Assembly: GCA_045654545.1 (NCBI GenBank)
Contig: JAZONO010000011.1
Location: forward strand, 1-18,243
Source: SIG588 sp045654545
GTDB taxonomy: Bacteria > Bacillota > Clostridia > Oscillospirales > Acutalibacteraceae
Direction: 5' to 3'
DNA: 18,243 nt
The stretch's first letter is position 1. The number at the start of each line of letters is the position of its first letter. Of this stretch, positions 12,831-18,243 are shown one piece after another. Both the position numbers and the translations under genes were made by a program. Below the pieces are notes generated by a model. It worked only from the letters and a program-made list of their open reading frames with translations, was not told where the DNA came from and did no database searches.

Positions 12831-14699
12831 GTGAGCAAAAAACGTCCGTCAAAAAAGCCAACGAGAGCCTGTTCCTTCGTGCCGTTCCACATTCGGGAAC
12901 TGCGCGAAAAAACGCCGTTTACCGATGCGGATGTGGCAAAGCAAGAGAAAACCTTGCTCAAAACCTACAGTAATCCGCACGCAAAGCCAATGGGGGTACT
13001 TTTTCGCTTTTATCGCGGACACTATCTTCATCTTCTGCTGTCCGCCTTTTTCTTTCTCATCAAGACCAGCCCTGTGTGGTTCCTTCCCGTTGTCACCGAA
13101 CGGGTGATCGACCGCGTCACCGTCGGCGGACCCGACGCGTGGCAATCCATTCTGTTCTGGCTGTTGTTGGAACTCGGATTGGTGCTGCTCAACATTCCCA
13201 CCCACTATTTGCACGTGCACTTTTTGAGTTTGTCCACCCGCAGTATCGAAGCCGGATTGCGCGGCGCGATGGTGCGCAAACTGCAACAACTCTCCATCGG
13301 GTTTCACAAGGAGATGGAATCGGGACGTATTCAATCCAAGGTCATGCGTGACGTCGAATCCATCGAAGGGTTGTCCTCTACCCTCTTCTCAAATATACTC
13401 AACATCATCGTCAACATCACCGTTGCCTTGGTCGCGGTGCTCACCACCAACATCACCGTGTTTTTCTTCTTCCTTGCCTGTGCACCGCTCGGCGCGGTGC
13501 TGATGTTCGCATTCCGCAAGGATATGGGGCGCCGCAACCACGCCTTCCGTGCCGAAATGGAACGCACCTCCGCCACCGTGATGGAGATGGAAGAACTAGT
13601 GCCCGTGGCGCGCGCCCACGCGCTGGAGGACAAAGAAGTGCGCCGTATGACACGGCAACTGAAATTGGTGGCAGAAAAAGGGTACCGTCTGGATGTGTTG
13701 CAACAGTTGTTTGTGTCGGCAAGTTACGTCGTGTTCCAAGGATTCCAGTTGCTTTGCCTGGCGTTCACCTCCTTCCTCGCGGTGAAAGGCGACCTCACCG
13801 TCGGTTACGTGGTGATGTATCAAAGCTATTTTGCCACCTTGGTGGGGCAGATCTCCGCCCTGCTCAGCCTGTTGCCCATTTTCACCAAAGGCATCGAATC
13901 GGTGCGCTCGGTGGGTGAGATCCTGTCTTCCCCCGACGTGGAGGTCAACCGCGGCAAAAAGCGTGTGAAAAGCGTGGAGGGTAAATTCGAGTTCCAGGGC
14001 GTGGCGTTTGAATACGATTCCAAATCCCGTGTGCTCAGCGGATTGGATCTCACGGTGAATGCCGGCGAGACCATCGCGTTGGTCGGCCCTTCGGGTTCGG
14101 GCAAATCCACCGTGCTCAATCTCGTCATCGGGTTCAACCACCCCAACGCCGGACGCGTGTTGCTGGACGGGCAGGATATGTCCGAACTGGATCTGCGCAG
14201 TTATCGCCGCCACTTGGCGGTGGTGCCGCAAAACAGCATTCTCTTCTCCGGCACGATCAAAGATAACATCACCTACGGTATGCCGGGTGTGACCAAGCAA
14301 CAACTGTGGGATGCCATTGAGGCGGCAAACCTCGGCGATCTCGTGCGGTCACTCCCGAACGGGGTGAACACGGTGGTGGGCGAGCACGGCAGTAAACTGT
14401 CGGGCGGACAGCGGCAACGCATCGCCATCGCGCGTGCCATCATCCGCAATCCGCGCATCATTCTGTTCGATGAAGCCACCTCGGCGCTGGACACCGTGTC
14501 CGAACGTGAGATCCAAAACGCGATCAACGCGCTCTCAAAGGATCGCACCACCTTCATCGTGGCGCACCGCCTGTCCACCATCATGGATGCCGACAAGATC
14601 GCCGTCATCAAGGACGGGCGCTGTGTGGAGTTCGGCACCTACGACGAGTTGATGGCACTGAAAGGCGAATTCTTCCACATGAAGGAGTTGCAAGCGTAA
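12831..14699 (+). CDS. ABC exporter, fused permease and ATPase (MsbA/BmrA type)
   Basis: A 622-residue half-transporter expected to work as a homodimer or as one half of a heterodimer in the cytoplasmic membrane. The start is GTG 12831, 9 nt after GGGAGG; an upstream TTG at 12822 overlaps the end of that site. A basic, Lys/Ser/Pro-rich cytosolic N-terminus of about 60 residues precedes a six-helix exporter domain (about 65-355). The ATPase domain is complete: Walker A GPSGSGKST (about 419-427), Q-loop VVPQNS, signature LSGGQRQRIAIARAI (about 523), Walker B IILFDEATSALD (about 543-554) and H-loop IVAHRLST. Substrates of this class include lipids, peptides and drugs; nothing here identifies which. 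No partner ABC gene is adjacent. It has its own promoter and terminator, so it is probably a single-gene unit. Confidence 0.92.
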   Translation: MSKKRPSKKPTRACSFVPFHIRELREKTPFTDADVAKQEKTLLKTYSNPHAKPMGVLFRFYRGHYLHLLLSAFFFLIKTSPVWFLPVVTERVIDRVTVGGPDAWQSILFWLLLELGLVLLNIPTHYLHVHFLSLSTRSIEAGLRGAMVRKLQQLSIGFHKEMESGRIQSKVMRDVESIEGLSSTLFSNILNIIVNITVALVAVLTTNITVFFFFLACAPLGAVLMFAFRKDMGRRNHAFRAEMERTSATVMEMEELVPVARAHALEDKEVRRMTRQLKLVAEKGYRLDVLQQLFVSASYVVFQGFQLLCLAFTSFLAVKGDLTVGYVVMYQSYFATLVGQISALLSLLPIFTKGIESVRSVGEILSSPDVEVNRGKKRVKSVEGKFEFQGVAFEYDSKSRVLSGLDLTVNAGETIALVGPSGSGKSTVLNLVIGFNHPNAGRVLLDGQDMSELDLRSYRRHLAVVPQNSILFSGTIKDNITYGMPGVTKQQLWDAIEAANLGDLVRSLPNGVNTVVGEHGSKLSGGQRQRIAIARAIIRNPRIILFDEATSALDTVSEREIQNAINALSKDRTTFIVAHRLSTIMDADKIAVIKDGRCVEFGTYDELMALKGEFFHMKELQA

Positions 14700-14700
14700 A

Positions 14701-14733
14701 AGGGCAGCCATCCAAAAAAGGATGGCTGCTTTT
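14701..14733 (+). terminator. Terminator of the ABC exporter gene
   Basis: A 10-bp GC-rich stem (14704-14713 with 14720-14729), extendable by weak outer G-U and A-U pairs, an A6 loop, then TTTT. It starts 1 nt after the stop codon. Confidence 0.9.
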
Positions 14734-14747
14734 CACATACCACTCGA

Positions 14748-14799
14748 CGTATTTTGCAAGGCTGCGCACTTTTCTCCCCTCTCCCCCTTGCAAAATACG
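14748..14799. repeat. Spaced 14-bp inverted repeat covering the ychF -35 box
   Basis: CGTATTTTGCAAGG at 14748-14761 is repeated exactly in inverted form at 14786-14799, separated by 24 bp. The right arm contains the -35 box TTGCAA of the ychF promoter. It could be a dyad operator or a long-loop hairpin; no T-tract follows. Confidence 0.7.
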
Positions 14800-14816
14800 G
14801 CGGTATACGCTATAAT
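14788..14816 (+). promoter_or_regulatory. Promoter of ychF
   Basis: TTGCAA (14788-14793), a 17-nt spacer, perfect TATAAT (14811-14816). Leader of about 27 nt. The -35 lies in one arm of the inverted repeat at 14748-14799. Confidence 0.85.
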
Positions 14817-14849
14817 AAATCGGTAAAATGCAATTTAAGGAGTATATAT

Positions 14850-15944
<1,095 letters not shown>

Positions 15945-15952
15945 TACAACAA

Positions 15953-15985
15953 GGGGGGCAGGTTTTGGTATCTGCCCCCTCTTTT
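15953..15985 (+). terminator. Terminator of ychF
   Basis: An 8-bp G/C stem (15954-15961 with 15972-15979), one outer G-U pair, a 10-nt loop, then TCTTTT, starting 9 nt after the ychF stop. It separates ychF from the AraC fragment. Confidence 0.85.
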
Positions 15986-16004
15986 CAAAAAGGGAGGGCT
16001 TTAT

Positions 16005-16124
16005 ATGTTTCATGCACAAGCACGCCGGATCGGGGTGGACAGCGGCTACACCTCCCTGCGCAGTTTCAACCGCTGCTTCAAAGCGCAGTTCGGTGTCACT
16101 CCCACAGAATACCGTAAAACGTGA
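16005..16124 (+). pseudogene. AraC family regulator remnant (second helix-turn-helix only)
   Basis: A 39-codon frame from ATG 16005 to TGA 16122-16124. The peptide contains GYTSLRSFNRCFKAQFG and ends TPTEYRKT. This is the final 35-40 residues of the AraC DNA-binding domain, including the C-terminal family signature (G-y-x-s-x-x-x-F-x-r-x-F-k-x-x-f-G-x-T-P-x-x-Y-R). The N-terminal sensor domain and first HTH of a normal regulator (about 250-300 residues) are missing, and the ychF terminator lies just upstream. GGGAGGG (about 15992-15998) stands 6-7 nt before the ATG, so the fragment may be translated, but half an AraC DNA-binding domain is not expected to regulate alone. A shared terminator follows. 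I call it a truncated pseudogene. Confidence 0.75.
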
Positions 16125-16161
16125 AAAAGATGCTGTTCCTCGTGGGGAACAGCATCTTTTT
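16124..16161. terminator. Bidirectional terminator between the AraC remnant and metH
   Basis: A perfect 16-bp stem (16124-16139 with 16146-16161), 6-nt loop, a T-run on the + strand and a matching U-tract on the - strand. Its ends touch the stop codons of both convergent genes. Confidence 0.92.
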
Positions 16162-18243
16162 TACTCACTCACTATTTTTTCCGCATAGCGGACGGTTTCC
16201 ATCGCATCTTTCGCGTAATGGTCTGCACCGATGCGCGCGGCATACTCCGCCGTGAGCACCGCACCGCCCACCACAATGTTGCACCAAGGGGCACGTTCTT
16301 TCAAAAGCCGCACCGTTTCCTCCATCGCAGGGACGGTGGTGGTCATCAGCGCGCTGAGCCCTGCCAGCGGTGCTCGGGTGGCGATCACCGTTTCCACCAC
16401 CGTTTCGGGCGGTACGTCACGACCGAGGTCGTATACCTCGAATCCGTAGTTTTCGAGGAGCAGTTTCACGATGTTTTTGCCGATGTCGTGAATGTCGCCC
16501 TGCACCGTCGCCAGCACAAACCGCCCTTTCACAGGCGGCTTTTCGCCGCTTGTCATGGAGGCTTTGATCTGCTCGAACGCGGTCTTTGCCGCCTCGGCAC
16601 TCATCAGCAGTTGCGGCAGATACACCGTCTTGTTTTCAAACCCGACCCCCACCGTGTTGAGCGCAGGAATCACTTCGTTTTGCACGATGTCCAACGGGGG
16701 GGTAGTTTTCAGAAGTTCCTGTGTGATCTCCCCTGCGCGCTCTTTCATCCCCTTGGCGATGGCGCGTTGCAGTGCCGAGCCGCCCATCTCCCCCCACACG
16801 GGCGCAGGCGCAGTCGTTCCCACCGTGGCGAAGGTGGCCGCCGCTTCAATGTAGGCGGCGCAATTCGCATCCAAGCCTTTGAGCGCGTTATAGGTGTAGT
16901 AGGTGCGCATCATATCCGCGGAATAGGGATTCATAATGGCGGCAGACAGCCCGTTTTCAAGTGCCAGAGCAAAGAAGGTGCTGTTGATGGCATCCCGTTG
17001 CGGCAAACCGAAGGACACGTTGGACACCCCGAGCGAGGTGTGACAGCCGAGTTCTTCCCGAATCTGCCGCAACGCACCCAAGGTGGCAAGCGCCGCCCCG
17101 TCGTCTGCGCTGACCGTCATCGCGAGCGTATCGAACACAATGTCCTTTTTGTCGATGCCGTACTGGGCGGCAACGTCCAATATGCGCCGCGCAATCGCCA
17201 CCCGACCTGCGGCATCCGCAGGAATGCCGTGTTCATCCAGCGTGAGCGCAATCACCGTGCCGCCATACTTCTTCACCAGCGGAAACACCGCCGCCATACT
17301 TTCCGCTTTTCCGTTGACCGAATTGATCAGCGGTTTGCCGTTGTAGCGGCGCAATGCCGCTTCCATTGCCGCCGCATCGGCGGTGTCGATCTGCAACGGC
17401 AGGTTGGACACGGCTTGCAATTCGCACACCACCGTGCGAAGCATTGCCACCTCGTCAATCTCCGGCAATCCCACGTTCACATCCAAAATGTGCACGCCTT
17501 TTTCCTGCTGATTGACCCCTTCCGCCAGTATGTAATCCACGTCGTTTTCCACCAAAGCTTGCTTAAACCGCTTTTTGCCCGTGGGGTTGATGCGCTCACC
17601 GATCAACACGGGGCGTGCACCGAAGGTCACCGCGTGGGTATAAGAGGACACCACCGTGTCCTGCTTTGGCAAAATCTCTTTAGGGGTACATTTTCGCAAT
17701 TCCGTCGTCACCGCCGCAATATAGGCAGGGGTGGTGCCGCAACAGCCGCCCACCGCACGCACGCCGTCGGCGGCCAATGCCGCCACCTCTGCCGCAAAGG
17801 CGGTGTGTGTCACGTCAAACACGGTGCGCCCCTCCTCCACACGGGGCAGACCGGCATTGGGCATCAACAAAACGGGGACGGAGGACACGCGAAGTAACTC
17901 TTCCGCCACGGGGCGCAAGCCGCTCGGGCCAAGCGAGCAGTTGGCGCCGATGGCATCCACCCCCATGCCTTGAAGCATCGCTGCCATCGCCGCAGGGGTG
18001 GCACCCGTCATCAACTTGCCGTCCTCGCCGTAGGCATTGGACACCACAATCGGCAGGTCGCAATTCTCCTTGGCGGCCAGCACCGCCGCTTTGGTTTCGT
18101 AACTATCGTTCATGGTTTCGATCAAAATGAGATCGACCCCGTATTTCACCCCGAGTTTCACCGTTTCGCCGAACAGCGCCACCGCATCCTCGAAATCCAA
18201 GTCGCCCAGCGGTTTGAGCAGTTTGCCCGACGGACCGATGTCC
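16161..18243 (-). CDS. metH: Cobalamin-dependent methionine synthase (5' end beyond the window)
   Basis: The frame is open to the right edge, where DIGPSGKLLKPLGD continues it, so about 693 residues are visible and roughly the first 100 are missing; the first possible start codon inside the window is not the real one. The enzyme moves a methyl group from methyl-tetrahydrofolate via cobalamin to homocysteine. Seen in order: the homocysteine domain with zinc ligands GANCSLGP and GGCCGTT, the pterin domain starting LIGERINPTGKKRFKQAL and containing ILDVNVGLPEID, the helical cap, and the B12 domain with GDIHDIGKNIVKLLL, which holds the DxHxxG cobalt-ligand histidine. The protein ends after the B12 domain, without the AdoMet-dependent reactivation domain of E. 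coli MetH; many Firmicute enzymes share this and rely on separate reactivation factors. All visible catalytic residues are intact. Confidence 0.96.
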   Translation of the reverse strand, partial: DIGPSGKLLKPLGDLDFEDAVALFGETVKLGVKYGVDLILIETMNDSYETKAAVLAAKENCDLPIVVSNAYGEDGKLMTGATPAAMAAMLQGMGVDAIGANCSLGPSGLRPVAEELLRVSSVPVLLMPNAGLPRVEEGRTVFDVTHTAFAAEVAALAADGVRAVGGCCGTTPAYIAAVTTELRKCTPKEILPKQDTVVSSYTHAVTFGARPVLIGERINPTGKKRFKQALVENDVDYILAEGVNQQEKGVHILDVNVGLPEIDEVAMLRTVVCELQAVSNLPLQIDTADAAAMEAALRRYNGKPLINSVNGKAESMAAVFPLVKKYGGTVIALTLDEHGIPADAAGRVAIARRILDVAAQYGIDKKDIVFDTLAMTVSADDGAALATLGALRQIREELGCHTSLGVSNVSFGLPQRDAINSTFFALALENGLSAAIMNPYSADMMRTYYTYNALKGLDANCAAYIEAAATFATVGTTAPAPVWGEMGGSALQRAIAKGMKERAGEITQELLKTTPPLDIVQNEVIPALNTVGVGFENKTVYLPQLLMSAEAAKTAFEQIKASMTSGEKPPVKGRFVLATVQGDIHDIGKNIVKLLLENYGFEVYDLGRDVPPETVVETVIATRAPLAGLSALMTTTVPAMEETVRLLKERAPWCNIVVGGAVLTAEYAARIGADHYAKDAMETVRYAEKIVSE

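Noticed and set aside
16218..17897. A 559-codon + strand open frame opposite metH
   Set aside because: Arg/His-rich antisense shadow with no start signals; the - strand encodes all MetH domains.

Overview
The window looks like a fairly GC-rich chromosome of a spore-forming, low-to-mid-GC-lineage Firmicute, most likely an uncultured gut Clostridium relative (Oscillospiraceae/Acutalibacteraceae-like). This placement is inferred from a YtvI-type sporulation membrane protein, a DUF6514 protein, the DUF1934-argS pair, a dockerin-like remnant, a methionine synthase without a visible reactivation domain, and strong AGGAGG ribosome binding sites. No database search was possible.

Layout. (1) 1-843: 3' part of a ytvI-like AI-2E family permease on the + strand. 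(2) 844-2040: a small decayed island holding a dockerin-like tail on the - strand, two near-identical palindromic operators with a promoter embedded in the second, an intact small DUF6514 gene, the tail of an XRE/HTH_3 repressor, and an unknown 107-codon gene. (3) 2052-6016, all - strand: two translation/export operons. Promoter 6016-5988 reads rpmG-secE-nusG-rplK-rplA. Promoter 3334-3306 reads an L10 leader, an attenuator and then rplJ-rplL, closed by a terminator. rpoB/rpoC do not follow rplL here. (4) 6056-8352, + strand: promoter, DUF1934 (YwiB-like) gene and argS overlapping by 4 nt, then a bidirectional terminator. (5) 8363-9740, - strand: a sugar-phosphate isomerase/epimerase-like gene preceded by a truncated, frameshifted GH71/GH99-like glycoside hydrolase pseudogene, together a decaying carbohydrate operon. 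(6) 9866-16124, + strand: secA, an MsbA-type ABC exporter, ychF and a 39-residue AraC C-terminal HTH remnant. secA and the ABC gene are each separated from the next gene by a terminator and a new promoter. (7) 16161-18243, - strand: 3' part of metH, entering from beyond the window edge.

Functionally this is mostly housekeeping: ribosomal stalk and L1/L11 proteins, NusG, SecE and SecA (two core parts of the Sec translocase lie 4 kb apart), ArgRS, YchF and MetH. The accessory interest lies in the remnants (dockerin, XRE, GH71/99, AraC), which cluster at the boundaries between housekeeping blocks, and in the operator pair at 1142-1225. I did not find a convincing wholly new multi-gene system. 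The operator/DUF6514/XRE-remnant/unknown-ORF block is the best candidate for something undescribed.
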